Below are positions 34,501-46,331 of a stretch of 64,000 bases of DNA, one piece after another (position 1 is the stretch's first letter; the number at the start of each line of letters is the position of its first letter). The notes under the pieces are model-generated. The model ran no database searches. It saw nothing but the letters and a program-made list of their open reading frames with translations, and was not told the DNA's origin. Source of the DNA: Yamagishiella unicocca (taxonomy: Eukaryota > Chlorophyta > Chlorophyceae > Chlamydomonadales > Volvocaceae); the NCBI GenBank assembly GCA_003116995.1, contig BDSL01000046.1, positions 124,001-188,000 on the forward strand, read 5' to 3'. A program made the translations under genes and the position numbers.

Positions 34501-37500
34501 ACCCCTGACGTTAGGTACCTCATGGAGGCCAAACGGCATTTCTATGTCACGCCAACGAGCTACCTGCAGCTGCTTGACTGTTTCAAGACACTTCTTCGCC
34601 GCCAACAGCAGGCTGTCTCGGCACAGCGCCGTCGTTATGAGGTTGGCCTGGAGAAGCTTGCGGGTACAGAGGAGCAGGTGTGTACGGCAATCATTGTTGC
34701 GGTAACACGAGGAATGGAATGTATGTAGATGTAGTAGTACAGAGAACTGAATGGAGGATCCGGGATATATGTCTTTGGAGGCTGCTGCTACAGATCATAT
34801 GTCTTTGTAACGATACTGTTAAAATTAGGTCTGCAACACTATTCATATATGCCTAAGAGCAGGATGGAAGCCATTTGAAAGGAACCCTTTACCCTTGAAA
34901 CCCTTACTTGCATGGATAGGTCCTAATCATGCGTAAGGAGCTCGAAGACAAGCAACCTCGCTTGATATTAAGTGGCAAAGAAACAGCGGAGCTGATTGCA
35001 CTCGTGGAAGTCCAAACAGCGGAGGCGGACAAGGTCAAAACCATGGTTGAGGTAAGGTGTTTCGCTTTTCAGTGAAATATTTTTATTTCCGCTTTCAGTC
35101 TCACTCCAGCGTGCAACATGCAACACACGTAGGCGAGCACGTTCGTTGTTGGCAGCACGCAAAAAGTGTTTGCCCCCTGCCTTGTAGGCCGAGGAGATGA
35201 AGGCGAAGGAGGAGGCAAATAAAGTCGGAGTCATCAAACAGGAATGTGAACACGACCTTGCCCAAGCGATGCCGGCCTTCAATGCAGCAATTAAGGTAAT
35301 GTGCAAGAAGGCAGCCAGCCGGTTTGCTCACGACCATTCCACCCGCATTTGGAAGCATCTTCACGCTGCTTTAACAATATTTCCCCCTGCAATTTTAGTG
35401 GCCAGGTGCGCCCGATGTCCAATTGCTAAGAAAGGAGATGCCTCACCATGCCTGTCGGTGAACCAGATATAATTATGTGCACACGTTACATATGTGGAAC
35501 GACATCCAGCTATTGTTGTTAGGAAGGAGTTGATCTGATCTTCCTTGTTTGCCAAGCATGTACTAAAAATGTATGCCTAACCTTGGCTATTGGAAGTTTA
35601 TAATCGTATCTTCGTTACTTAAGACCTACCTCCCCTTCCCTGGAAATTCCTACCTGCCCGAAACAACAGGCGTTGAACACCCTCACCAAGAACGACATCA
35701 GTGAAGTGAAGGGTATGAAGGCACCACCCATGCCAGTGCGGCTGGTGATGCAGGCAGTGTGTATGCTGAAAGGCTTACAACCCGCCAAGGTCAAAGACAC
35801 CAACACGGGCAAGTTCGTCATGGACTGGTGGGAATCATCAAAACGGATGCTGAGTGACATGGGCTTCCTTGACAGCCTGATGACCTTCGACAAGGTGCGA
35901 CTAACATAATTGCTGCACGTCCCTGAGGCTGCTGAGCTTAACCTACTTTTTGGCTTAAACTTATTACCCAAACGTTGCTGCAGGATAACATCCCAGCCGA
36001 TGTCATTCACGCGCTGCAACCTTTGTTGTCGCACCCAGACTTCCAGCCAGCGAAGATCAAGAAAGTGTCGCAGGCGGCATTTGGCCTGTGCAGCTGGGTG
36101 CGCGCTATGGAAACATATGACCGAGTGGCTAAAGTGGTGGCTCCTAAGCGGAAGGCACTGCAGGTTCGTCATGTTGCCGCATTCCGGTAGCATCACTCAG
36201 ACTTCTCTGTATGCAATTTCCTAAAAAACGTCATGAATGCCCCCAACATCCGTTTTAATCTTGCAATTGGTAGGCAGCTGAGGAGCAACTGGCAGTCGTG
36301 AAAGCAGACCTTGCGGCAAAGCAGCAAGAGCTGCAAACTGTTGCAGATAGGCTCGCAGGGCTCCAGGCCAAGCTCGATGCGGCGAAGCGGAGAAGGGCAG
36401 AGCTGGAGTCGGATGTGGCCTTGTGTGAGGAGAAACTTGATCGGGCAACCAAGTTAATGACGGGGCTTGGTGGCGAAAAGGCGCGGTGGAACAACAAAGT
36501 GGCAGAATTGGGCGAGCAATATGTGCGTCTAATTGGTGAGTAGTGGCGCTATCCGCGGCATTGCTTGCATGGTTGAGGACCGAAATGCATTCAGTTCAGC
36601 GCCCTTGCTGACTGCCGCAGCTCGCAGCAGGCATTTTTAGTGGAGATAAGTTTAATTGATTGCGCTTTTTGTTTACCCTGCTCCGTACAGGTGACATGCT
36701 CTTGTCAGCTGGGGTCATTGCGTACTTGGGCGCCTTCAGCACTGAGTATCGTGCACACGCGGTCACCGGCTGGGTGGCACAATGCGTTTCCCGTACCATC
36801 CCCTGCTCTGAGAGCTTCTCTCTGCTGGGCGCACTGGGCAACCCAGTTGACATGCGCCAGTGGGCTATATGGGGCCTGCCCAAAGACGACGTTAGCGCTG
36901 CGAATGGCATCATCGTCATGGAGAGCTCGAGATGGCCCTTGTGCGTCGATCCCCAGGTATGGTTATCTATGGCTGCCAGCATCGATGTAGAGCGAAGCGA
37001 GGGAGTGACCCTGCGTTTGTCCGAAGTAACGGTTCAACATTGCGAATGCAAGTGATGTCCATTTTTGATGTGAGTGACACCTCAAGACATGGAAAGCGAA
37101 GTAGGAGAAGGAAGACATTGCTTACATATCAAACACAGACGTTAGTACCATGTTTGCAATACCCATCGCCGAACTGGCGTTCAATGCCCACGTCTTGGAT
37201 CATTCCGGTTGAACGTTGGGATTGCGAATTGCATTCTTTTCTGGTTAAACCATTATGAGGAGGAAGATGCAACTCGGATTGTTGTTTCCTTGGATGTCAT
37301 GTCCCATCTAGTCAGCGGCACCTGAACCACTGGCTCCCACATCCACGACTGCGTCACTAATGGGGCTTTGGCTTGCGCTGGGGCCTGCGCTGGGGCCAGG
37401 CGCTGATCGTAAAATAATTAAAGGCGCTTACATCGATTGGTTTGGAAAGAAGATCGGTCTATACTTGGATTGCCTGGCACTTGTGTTAGTTGAGCCCACG

Positions 37501-40500
37501 ATCGGCCACAGCTCTCCTCCATTGGCAAAAGTCGACAGGGGATCCTGCTGCTCGAAAGCCAATTCGGCATTGACCTTCTCCTTCGGCTATTTGGAATAGG
37601 CCTTGATTACACCGCTTCATGGACCTACAGGGGCAAGCTAACAAGTGGATCCGCAATATGGAGTCCAGTCGACACTTGTTGGTCCTCAAGCCAGCAGCCG
37701 ACCCCAACTACTTGCGGTCATTGGCGGCTGCATTGCCATTGGGCACGCCTGTCCTCCTAGAAGGTCTCGGAGAGCGGCTGGACGCTTCTCTGGAGCCTGT
37801 CCTCCTAAAGCACACTTTCAAGAGTGTAAGTACTGGTAGTGGGTGAGCGATAATTCTGTACAGACCAAAGGATTATGTGCCATAGGATCGTTCGTGGGCT
37901 ACATTATTAATGATATGCCCGCTGCTGACAACTTGGTGCTCTGGGTCCTATAGGCTGGCATCCAATGCATCAAGCTTGGTGACCAAGTTGTCGAGTGGGG
38001 TTCAGGCTTTCGCCTCTACATGACAACGAAGCTTCGAAATCCCCATTACCCACCTGAGGTCAGTACAAATGGTAGTAGTTGACGTTACCTGCTGTTCCAA
38101 TTGTAGGAAGGCTTAATTTCGACAGAGCGTTCCAGTGTCCAATAGTTTCTTGGTAACACTGAGGTTCCTTTTACCAGCAGGGGGGTGGCAGCCGACACGG
38201 TGCCTGTTTTTTTGCGCTGCCAGCCATACATAGCGAAGCCACAAACACATTAAATGGCCCACATCCCGCTGACTACGCTTCCAACAGGTGTGCACTCGTG
38301 TGGTTCTCTTGAACTTCTGCATTACACCAGCCGGATTGGAGGACCAGCTGCTGGGCATTGTCGTTGCAAAAGAGCGGCCCGAGCTGGAAGAAGAAAAAAA
38401 CAAGTTGATTATCACAGGTAAAAGCTTGGGTGGCATCAAGGGATTTTCAACATGGCACATACGGCATAAGCCACTGTACTTTATCAGTTGAGTTGACTGC
38501 GTTTTGGGTACATATTTGAAAGTAGGAATGTGAAATCGCGGAAATGGGGTTTGTGGCTGCCTTTGCGTAACACCAGTCACTGATGATCTCCAATATCTGT
38601 TTGCCTGGCATGGCGCACGAGCTTTGGAAGCTACAGGTGCTTATGAACCTTATCAGCATTTTCCCTCGTAATCTCGTATGTGTTTCGGTATGCATCCAGG
38701 CGCGGAGAACACCCGAAAGTTGCTAGAGATTGAGGATCAAATTCTGGCAGTGCTCTCGTCCAACCAGGGGTCCATCTTGGACGACGGCGAAGCTGTTTCA
38801 GTGTTACAAGCTGCTAAGCAGCTTAGCGATGAAATCGCGAACAAGCAGCAGGATGCCGCCAAAACAGAACAAGCAATCGATAAGGTAACATGACGGGCTG
38901 AGGACCTTCATTTTTAACGAGGATTACCAGATGCAAACCTGTGCCTAGCTTGTCTATAATTACCTTGGATGCACATCCGTCCTGTACAGTCCTTTTACCA
39001 GAGAATGCCCTCCCCTCGCCCCACCAGGCTCGCACTGCCTACCAGCCGATTGCCCAGCATGTCTCCGTGCTGTACTTCTGCGTCGCCGAACTGCTCAACA
39101 TCGATCCCATGTACGCCTTCTCGCTCAACTACTTCATCCAGCTCTTCCTTCGCGCCATCGAGGAGAGCCCCCACCACAATTCTGTTCCCAAGCGGCTTGC
39201 ACTTCTCCAGGAGCACTTCACCTTCTTCCTGTATGTCAACGTGTGCAGGTGCGTGATTTGCATGCAAACCTTGAAAACTGCGAATGGTCAGCAATGGCTT
39301 GCATTATAACACGCTGACTTGATTCGCCGTGTTGTGTCCTGATATGACCCACCGTCAGCTTTGGGATGTGAGGATGGCATTCACTTTTCGAAGTGTCCAA
39401 GGGTAATTTCTGACAAAAGGATTGCCTTCTACGCCAAATATGAAACGAACACCTTCCAATTTATTTCGTCCACGATGAGTTGCCTGACACCAAAATTGTT
39501 TTTGCTGCAACAGCTGTGTGGCAGAACTGTTGCTTTAAAATAGCGTACAAACGGTTCGTATAGTCTTGGCTTAAATGTGCAGCCCTGTAGTACTTGAAAC
39601 GAAACACTGCAACCAGTCCTCATCAGTTGCATTTGCGGCACATCGGGCCGTCCTGGAAGGATGGTCACAGTATTGTGTTACGGGACATTAGTCGTCTGGT
39701 TACATTCTTCGGCCAACAAAAGTCCCACGGGGTTTACAACGCCCTCCATCGCCTAGTACCTAGAAGTGGACAGATCGGCAACCTGAGCCATCAATCCCAT
39801 TCACCAACTCACAAATACCAAACCATCGTTTCCCGTCCTTCAGGGGCTTGTTCGAGAAGGACAAGCTATTGTTCGCATTTACGCTGGTGGCCAGCATCCA
39901 AGTGGCTGCTGGTACGCTGGCTCCGGAGCTAGTGCGTTTCATGGTTACAGGTACGTACTTAAAAAAAGTGTGTCATCGGCCTATACGGGTAGGGTATAAC
40001 GAAATGAAAAACGCGTACGTTCAGGAATGCGGAAGCGAATAGTAGCCATATGCTACATGGGGTAAAGGAGCATGCTTGCTAGCGCACGCGGGCTGGCCAT
40101 GCAGTAGCTCCTAGCCGACCATGCGGTATTCGACGTGAAAGGAGCTGCTCACATTCAGAACGCCTGAGCCTTGAGCATCGTCCATACCCGTTCTTTCCTA
40201 ACTTCCCATTACGCATCCTGAATGTAAGTGCTTGCTTTCGTTTTACCCTTGCATTCGTTCTTGTGCTTGGAACCCATGAGATGTCTTATGATGAAGGGAT
40301 GTCACGGCCCCACATTTTTTGTCGTCTATCCACGCTTAAGAGGCAACCAACTTCGTTGCCAAACCTTTCTGAGCTCGTGTGCACATTGTTTGTTTGTCGT
40401 GCTGCTTATGATAAGACAGCAAGGAAAATTTAATGCTTGTAGAACATGGATAACATCGCATGTGCCATAATACTACAGTTAGCATTGGAAAAGGATTTGG

Positions 40501-43500
40501 GCTGTAACCTTTGTGTTACCGCGTGTATCCTATGACGCCGTTGCGTATTTGTTGCGTGCAGGTGCTCTATCCATGGACAATCCGCATGCGAATCCGTCGC
40601 CAGGATGGCTCAGCAACCAAGCCTGGTCGCATCTGTGCGAGCTTGAGGGCATTGCGGACGTGTTTAGCGGACTACGCGACAGTATTATTTTGCACAATGA
40701 GCAATGGCACGCTGTGTGCGACAGTGCTGTACCACACGAACAGGTATGTAGCAGTTGACTACTGGCTTACATTTCGTGCTGTTCCCGTGCGAACATGATC
40801 ATCCGCCAAAGGTTGCAATTAGGATTTGCCTGTCCGTTAGCCCGTCCGTTATAATTTGTCAGTCCATCGTTCATCCTTCCGTCTGTTGAAACGGAGACCC
40901 GCAGGATCTTCCGGGCTCCCAAAGATGACGTGTAATTGGCGTAGAGTTTTTTGTGTCGTTGCACAAGGTCCGCTGGATGAATATGTTTTAACTTATGGAG
41001 ATCAAAATCCCGTGTGTTTTTGACGCGACGTGGCCTTTGCAGGAGCTCCCAGGTGGCCTGCAGGAAAAGATCGATCCCTTCCAACGGTTGTTGCTGATGC
41101 GCTGCATCACACCTGACAAATTGGTTCCAGCTGTCGCTGCCTACGTCGCAAGTAGCATGGGCACGCGGTGCGTGGGTCAGCTAAAAAACGCTTATCGCTA
41201 TGCCATTGTTGTTGACCGAATTTCCAGAAAGTCCAGTGCTAGTAGCGCCACAGTGATCATGGAGGAAGGGATGCGCAATGAGAAAACACAAGATTATCCT
41301 GGTTTCCAACTGAAACGTATTCGCATGGAATCCAGGTACATTGAGCCACAAGACTTCAAGCTCAGCTCAATCTTTGCGGACAGTACATGCTCCGTGCCCA
41401 TCATATTTGTACTGTCAGCTGGATCAGACCCAATGGCCGACCTACTTGCGTTTGCCGAGGAAAAGCGGAAGCAGGTAAATGTGTGTGGCATCGACGACAG
41501 CTTCTAATAGTGGGAATTGCCAGTTGTAGGACATGACGGTTCTCGGCAGGGCTTGGGTGCACCTTATTTTGTGCCTCTTACTGATAGCGCTGTCAATTGT
41601 CACAACCGACCTACCAGTAACGTATACAACTAGCACCATGGTCAATCAGTTTCGTGGGCTCACTTCCCCTTGTCGTACAGGTTGAGGCAGTTAGCCTCGG
41701 GCAAGGCCAGGGCCCCATTGCTGAGCGCAACATTTCGCAGGGAATCAAGGACGGCAGATGGGTTGTTCTGCAGGTGATCGTAACACTGTGCACACAACGC
41801 ATGATAACCTTGTTAGTCCACCGAATGGCTGTTGGCTTATGACGAAATGTGACAATCGCGCCAGGGGTGCCTATCCGCTAAACCCCTTACTCCTCGCCAT
41901 GCTGTTTATCCGCAGAATTGCCACTTGGCCAAATCGTTCCTTCCTCGTCTCGAGCTAATTTGCGAGCAGCAATTGGTTGCTGGGGATGTCCATCCGGACT
42001 TCCGTTTATGGCTGACATCTTACCCATCGGACATCTTCCCGCCGTCTATTTTGGAGAACGGCCTTAAGATAACCAACGAAGCCCCAAAAGGTCTTCGGGC
42101 AGGTATGTAACACTTCATTGGTTTATGGACGGAACTACGTTGATTGCCCAAACGGATTTTGCGAACAATGCGGATCTATGGCGCCATTTTATCTTATAAC
42201 CTTTTCCAACCTCAACAGGCATGGAACGCATTTACAAAAGCGAGCCGTTCACAGATAAGGCGTTTTTCGATGGACCAATTCGCCAGCCGGAGGCGTTCAA
42301 AAACCTGGTGTATGCCTTGGCGTTCTTCCACTGCGTGGCAGTGGGTAGGAGGTGAGCAAGTGAATTGAGCTGTGCGTTGTCAAAATTTGCGCTCCTGTAA
42401 TTGCACTGAAGGGCTAAAAAGAGCGCACGTGTAAGGATGGACATGTTGTCTTTTTTCCAGGAACTACGGGCCGGTGGGCTGGAACATCCCCTACGCTTTC
42501 AACGAAAATGACCTTCGCATCAGCATGCGCCAGCTGCGGTTGTTCCTTGACGAGTCTGACACACCACCCCTGCGCATGCTGGTGTACACGGCTGGCGAGT
42601 GTAACTACGGTGGAAAGGTAGGTGTTGTACCAAAACTAACACCTGGACCTTCCTTTTTAGATGCACCAGACCTAGCACTTGGACCCTCGTACCTGACACA
42701 AGGATTGTACATGACCGCTCTTACTCATTCTTTTGCATTCTGGACATAGGTGACGGATGCCAAGGATAGGCGAACGTTGATGACTTTGATGGAGGTCTAC
42801 TACAGACCAGAGGTTACATCCGGAGAGGCGAAGCTGACACCAAGTGGATCCTACACCATACCCCAATTAGGTGGGAATTCGTTTGTTTCATGAAGTTCAT
42901 CCGTACACAAAGGTTTTGGAAGGTTACTTGGCATCGCACATTTGAGGTGGCTGTGCGTTGCCTGTCCTTTTGTTTTACCAACAAGAGACGTCACGCTCGT
43001 GATTTCAGGGGACTATCAACACTACCTCACGACGCTCGCTCAGCTCCCATTAGGTGAAGCGCCACCTGAAGTGTTTGGCCTACATCCCAATGCTACCATA
43101 ACCCGAGATCTTGCCGAGGCCCGCCAGCTTTTGGATGGACTGGCGCTGACGACTGCGACACTCACAACAGCACGTCAGTCTGACAGCGCAGACCAAGGTG
43201 AGAGTGTTAAATGGATAAAAGGTTTGGCGTGTCGAATATGCTACTGATCGACAAGGAGGACAGCGGCTGGGTCCACTAAGCCACATAGGGAATACTTGGC
43301 TGGAGACGACTAGATAGATGTCCCGATAACCTGTTTTTCGTTGCCCGTCGGATTTGCAGGCGCACAACCTGGGACTGCCAACAGCAAATCGGACCTGGGG
43401 AGCAGTCATCAGAGTGTAGGAGTGCGGTCAATTGCCGCAGAAATCCACGCAAAACTTCCACCCGACTTCGACATCGAGGCTGCATCACACAAGTATCCTG

Positions 43501-44996
43501 TCACCTATCTGGACTCGATGAATACAGTCCTGGTGCAGGAGCTTGGGAGGGTTAACGTGCTACTTCAGGTGCGACTGCTGCTATATTGCTGATCCAGCTT
43601 TGAGGGCAAATAACCTTCTCAATGATAATGGCAATTCCTGCCTACACCACCTGACGAATTTCATCCCTTCCAGGTTATAAGGGTGAGCCTTGAGGAGCTG
43701 GCACGCGCCTTGCGTGGTGAAGTAGTGATGAGCGGGGAGCTGGAGAGGGTGGCGCATGCCCTGAGTGCAGGCAAGGTGCCGGAGCTATGGCTGGTCAAGT
43801 CCTTTCCGTCATTAAAGCCATTGGGGCCATACGTGAAGGAGCTTCTGGAAAGGTCCCAGTTTTTCGACGCATGGCTGACCAATGGTTCACCTGTGGTCTA
43901 CTGGATCAGTGGATTTTTCTTTACGCAGGTATGACCAAACTGCATAATGGTTCGACCGAAAGCTAACAAAACGCCTTACGGGTAACTGAAATCTATTATA
44001 GAAATAAGGGAAACAATCCCTCGCCTTTTCAGGGTCTTGAACGGATCGTTGATCGATCCAGCCAATAGACGGAAATGGAAGGCGGTAGGGTTCTTATTAT
44101 ATCTAAAGTGTGGAAGCGTTCAGATTTACGCCGCACACCTATTGAAATGTTGTAATGCTAAGCATGATCACCTGTCCTGTTCTCGCCCTTGTTTGCAGGC
44201 TTTCTTGACAGGTGCCAAGCAGAACTATGCCCGCAAGCATCACATACCCATCGACCTCATTGACTTCCAGCATATTATCTGCGACGGCCCTGATGATGCC
44301 GCCACAGCCCCTGAGGATGGGGTTCTGTGCAACGGCATGTTTTTGGAGGCAGCAAGCTGGGATATTGTTGGCCATCGTCTTTGTGAAAGCGAGCCACGAG
44401 TCCTGTTCGTCCAGCTGCCACCAGTTCATTTCCGCCCATGCAAAATTGGAGAGGAGTATGAACAGTTACAGGCAAGTTCAAAGAGTGGAGGATCGAATCG
44501 AGTACATAATATTTTTGCGTCAGGCTGGCTCATTGCCTGTCGTGGGTGTTTTTCAATACGTCAGGAGGTTCTGCCTTAATTTAATCGTTGAAAGCTTAAC
44601 GAAGTGAAAAGCCTTGGGGAAGTTTTCAGCAGTGTCACATCATGTCCAATATGACGACTTAATTGGCTAGCAAGCCGGCCTGGGGCCCCTCCCATTCAAT
44701 GACCGTACCAACGTGTGCCATAATCTACTTGCGTACCTGACCCCTCAATAATCCTAGTCAGTGTCCTTTCCTTCCTTGACTATCCAAACTTGCCTCTACC
44801 TCTTATTTGCCCACAGCTGCAGGAGGGCATGGTCATGTACATCTGTCCATTGTACAAGACCAGCGAGCGACGGGGCGTGCTATCAACTACGGGTCACTCA
44901 ACAAACTTTGTGTGTGATGTCAGTCTACCGTCATCACAGCCCGAGTCGCACTGGACTCTACGCGGTGTTGCACTCCTAACGTCACTTGACGCATAG
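11902..44996 (+). CDS. Axonemal inner-arm dynein heavy chain
   Basis: This is the motor heavy chain of a flagellar inner-arm dynein, which hydrolyses ATP to slide doublet microtubules. I infer 73 exons from 11902 to the TAG at 44994-44996. They sum to 13,764 nt (4,587 residues) and the frame is open through every junction. Order of parts: Ala/Ser-rich N-terminal extension, tail, linker, AAA1 (P-loop GPAGTGKT, Walker [10 protein letters not shown]), AAA2, AAA3 (GPTGTGKS), AAA4 (GVGGSGRQS), stalk and microtubule-binding domain, AAA5, AAA6 and C-terminal domain ending near GHSTNFV and [10 protein letters not shown]. Phrases such as [12 protein letters not shown] and LNSGEIIAM fit the single-headed inner-arm group (DNAH3/7/12-like), but the exact paralogue cannot be told. 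No internal stop or frameshift was found. TGTAA at 45124-45128 is a candidate polyadenylation signal. The least certain part is exon 1: ATG 11902 lies five codons after an in-frame stop and just downstream of a TATA-like box. Confidence 0.88.
14413..22502 (+). other. Dynein tail and linker exons
   Basis: Exons: 14413-14586, 14830-14994, 15179-15199 (21-nt micro-exon), 15297-15406, 15561-15834, 16097-16291, 16387-16515, 16673-16987, 17236-17592, 18149-18352, 18460-18632, 18790-18928, 19059-19160, 19350-19520, 19615-19735, 19856-19986, 20140-20248, 20346-20497, 20820-20912, 21147-21263, 21439-21617, 21697-21880 and 22221-22502. Landmarks are [13 protein letters not shown] at the start, [11 protein letters not shown] in the tail, [35 protein letters not shown] and [13 protein letters not shown] in the linker. 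These match the DHC_N1 and DHC_N2 families. The intron after 21263 has a GC donor. Confidence 0.8.
22744..25756 (+). other. Dynein AAA1 motor domain
   Basis: Exons 22744-22963, 23280-23371, 23857-23961, 25218-25364 and 25591-25756. The P-loop GPAGTGKTET is completed across the 22963/23280 junction, at about residues 1852-1861. Walker B is [14 protein letters not shown] (exon 23857-23961). Sensor I sits in the [19 protein letters not shown] segment. All catalytic residues expected of the main ATPase site are present. The intron 23962-25217 is 1,256 bp, unusually long, and is described separately. Confidence 0.9.
23962..25217. other. Enlarged intron in AAA1 with overlapping ORFs
   Basis: This 1,256-bp intron is richer in G+C than its neighbours and holds open frames on both strands: 24313-25026 (+, 237 codons), 24503-24015 (-, 162) and 24962-24513 (-, 149). 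The minus-strand frames contain a charged Ser/Asp/Glu segment around [12 protein letters not shown]. No known domain was recognised. It may be an inserted fragment of a mobile or nuclear protein gene. No inverted ends or target duplication were found. Confidence 0.4.
25928..27326 (+). other. Dynein AAA2 domain with altered P-loop
   Basis: Exons 25928-26119, 26225-26449, 26537-26663, 26896-27040 and 27163-27326. The Walker A equivalent at 26377-26400 (about residues 2141-2148) reads GRSFSMKT, so the second glycine of GxxxxGK[ST] is Met (ATG, 26392-26394). The downstream phrases [35 protein letters not shown] and [13 protein letters not shown] are intact, so the domain as a whole is under normal constraint. 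Confidence 0.85.
29274..29941. mobile_element. 668-bp non-autonomous DNA transposon (MITE-like) in dynein intron
   Basis: Perfect 26-bp terminal inverted repeats occupy 29274-29299 (starting CCCGTACTGCTCCAAATA) and 29916-29941 (its reverse complement). They are flanked directly by TA at 29272-29273 and 29942-29943, which looks like a TA target-site duplication as in Tc1/mariner-type elements. Just inside each end are several copies of TTGCGAACC and AGATTGCGA in AT-rich DNA. The middle (about 29480-29760) is rich in G+C. There is no long ORF with transposase motifs, so it would depend on a transposase from elsewhere. It lies within the 1,921-bp intron between the third and fourth AAA3 exons and does not disturb the splice sites. 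Confidence 0.88.
29944..31033. other. AT-rich intron segment with minus-strand ORFs
   Basis: The rest of the enlarged dynein intron is AT-rich and holds three short minus-strand frames: 30630-30361 (89 codons), 30430-30212 (72) and 30199-29987 (70). The last two are in the same frame, separated by a stop plus four codons. The 30199-29987 frame has a strongly hydrophobic stretch ([13 protein letters not shown]). They might be the decayed remains of one membrane-protein or mobile-element gene. No family was recognised. Confidence 0.3.
31372..33886 (+). other. Dynein AAA4 domain
   Basis: Exons 31372-31516, 31661-31837, 32918-33107, 33251-33417, 33510-33650 and 33731-33886. P-loop [14 protein letters not shown] (about residues 2879-2892), followed by SNWHDDMK and the Walker B segment [10 protein letters not shown], as in other heavy chains. 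The exon from 32918 includes a Gly/Ser-rich stretch ([13 protein letters not shown]) that looks like a loop insertion. The intron 31838-32917 is 1,080 bp. Confidence 0.9.
32306..32542 (-). other. Minus-strand ORF inside dynein intron, possible small membrane protein
   Basis: A 78-codon frame lies antisense within the intron 31838-32917. It reads [10 protein letters not shown] near its start, then two moderately hydrophobic stretches around [12 protein letters not shown] and [12 protein letters not shown]. The arrangement loosely recalls signal peptidase complex subunit 1, but the typical Trp-Pro-rich end is missing and no second exon was found. It could be a nested gene, a gene remnant, or chance. 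Confidence 0.2.
34161..36535 (+). other. Dynein AAA4-stalk linker, stalk coiled coils and microtubule-binding domain
   Basis: Exons 34161-34408, 34515-34677, 34920-35051, 35188-35295, 35670-35894, 35984-36163 and 36274-36535. Coiled coil 1 covers about residues 3081-3215, rich in Glu, Lys, Gln and Ala. The microtubule-binding domain (about 3216-3350) begins [20 protein letters not shown] and includes [13 protein letters not shown]. Coiled coil 2 (about 3351-3437) is the heptad-like stretch [20 protein letters not shown] and onward. Lengths are normal for an axonemal heavy chain and no extra MTBD flap was seen. Confidence 0.88.
36691..44996 (+). other. Dynein AAA5, AAA6 and C-terminal domain
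   Basis: Exons: 36691-36956, 37631-37825, 37954-38058, 38288-38417, 38700-38884, 39028-39248, 39844-39950, 40562-40743, 41043-41167, 41336-41474, 41681-41773, 41916-42102, 42219-42351, 42461-42617, 42750-42870, 43009-43197, 43360-43568, 43674-43928, 44199-44471 and 44817-44996. Landmarks: [37 protein letters not shown] (AAA6), [68 protein letters not shown] and [12 protein letters not shown] near the end. The exon 43360-43568 adds a Ser/Gly-rich insertion. The intron after 44471 has a GC donor with consensus AG|GCAAGT. Confidence 0.88.
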
Positions 44997-46331
44997 TCTT
45001 CATGGCAGTTTCTGTTGAAGTGAAGCAGCTCACACTCGACCTGAATTTGTCTGCTGTGTCCAGCCACCCGAGGAGCATGAATGCATTCCTGAGTGTGCCC
45101 GGCATTTACGGTATTTCCTGCTGTGTAAGGTTTGACCTCAACAAACTTGTGAGATGCTGGGAGTCCAGTTGTGTGCCTGGACGAATTGATTACCAAATAG
45201 TGATACTAGTAGTGGTGGTGTAATGGATACTGATGTTGGTAGTACCTCATTTTCCTATGACAAGGATAGACGACTAGCCTTGCAACTGCTAACTACACCT
45301 CGCTTGTTGTTGAACCAGTAACCGTCGCGAGTTGTGGTTCCTCCTATTATTTTGCATGGTCATGGTAGTAATCAGGTTGCAGACCAACGATCATCATTGG
45401 TGGTTTGTGTATATACGGACATGTAGCATCCTGTAGCGGCCTTGCACTGTGAACTTGCTCATGTATTAGAGGGTTACGGATATGCTTGGCTGGGTCATTA
45501 ATGGTTGGTTTCTCACACTATCGCACTTCGTTCCTCACACTTCTGGTGGTCAGCCAGGAAATAGTGTTGCTGTGCTCGAAACAACGAGGCCGTGTACGTG
45601 TCTTTATTAAACAGGGAAAATCACTTCAGGACACCCCAGCGAGTAGACGCCTGTTTTCGAGGAAACACCCGCCTGTATGTGGTGCAGAGGTAGTCGCTAC
45701 CTTGCCGGGTAGGTGAATCCCCTACTCAAAGCGCTGGTAGCACATCAGATAGTTCGCAACCACTAGCAACCCAGCAATGAAGCATCATTCGTAGGCTAGG
45801 AAGGATCGGGTGTGTCCGTGTGTGTCTTGCAATTTGCTGAGGGGTGCGGTGCACATCCTTACCCACGTGGTGGCGGTACAAAACCCTAGTCCTGGACGAA
45901 ACTCGCAGCCGTCAGTGGAGGTGTTGCCTTACACACGAAGTGGAAGCAAACATGGTACCCCCACGCACGTGTGGCCAGACCATGAGATCAAATGGGACAT
46001 CTGCCCATTGGAGCATGGTCGTGAATGGATATGCCCAGCCGCACAGGCGCCCATGTTCTGCCCTGTCATGTGTGTGGCCCGGGGGCATCGGCAAGGCCAA
46101 TACCGTTAGGCTGCCGCTTGCATCCCATGTAAGTACCACCACGATTTCCATGTAACCATAATGATGACGAATATAATGATACGCTACATACAAAGCGCTA
46201 CTGAACGTCTATTATCACACTTGGCGGTGTTTGGTGGAAAATAACTATAACCACTCAACCTGCTTCATACGAAGCACGGTAATTTCTCCATGGAATTCGG
46301 GATACTCTATTAATCTGAATATTTGCAAATC
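44997..46331. other. Intergenic region
   Basis: About 1.3 kb between the stop of the dynein gene and the start of the decarboxylase gene. It contains the presumed dynein 3' untranslated region with TGTAA at 45124-45128. No gene, RNA or mobile element was recognised. Base composition becomes much more G+C rich shortly after this stretch. Confidence 0.4.
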
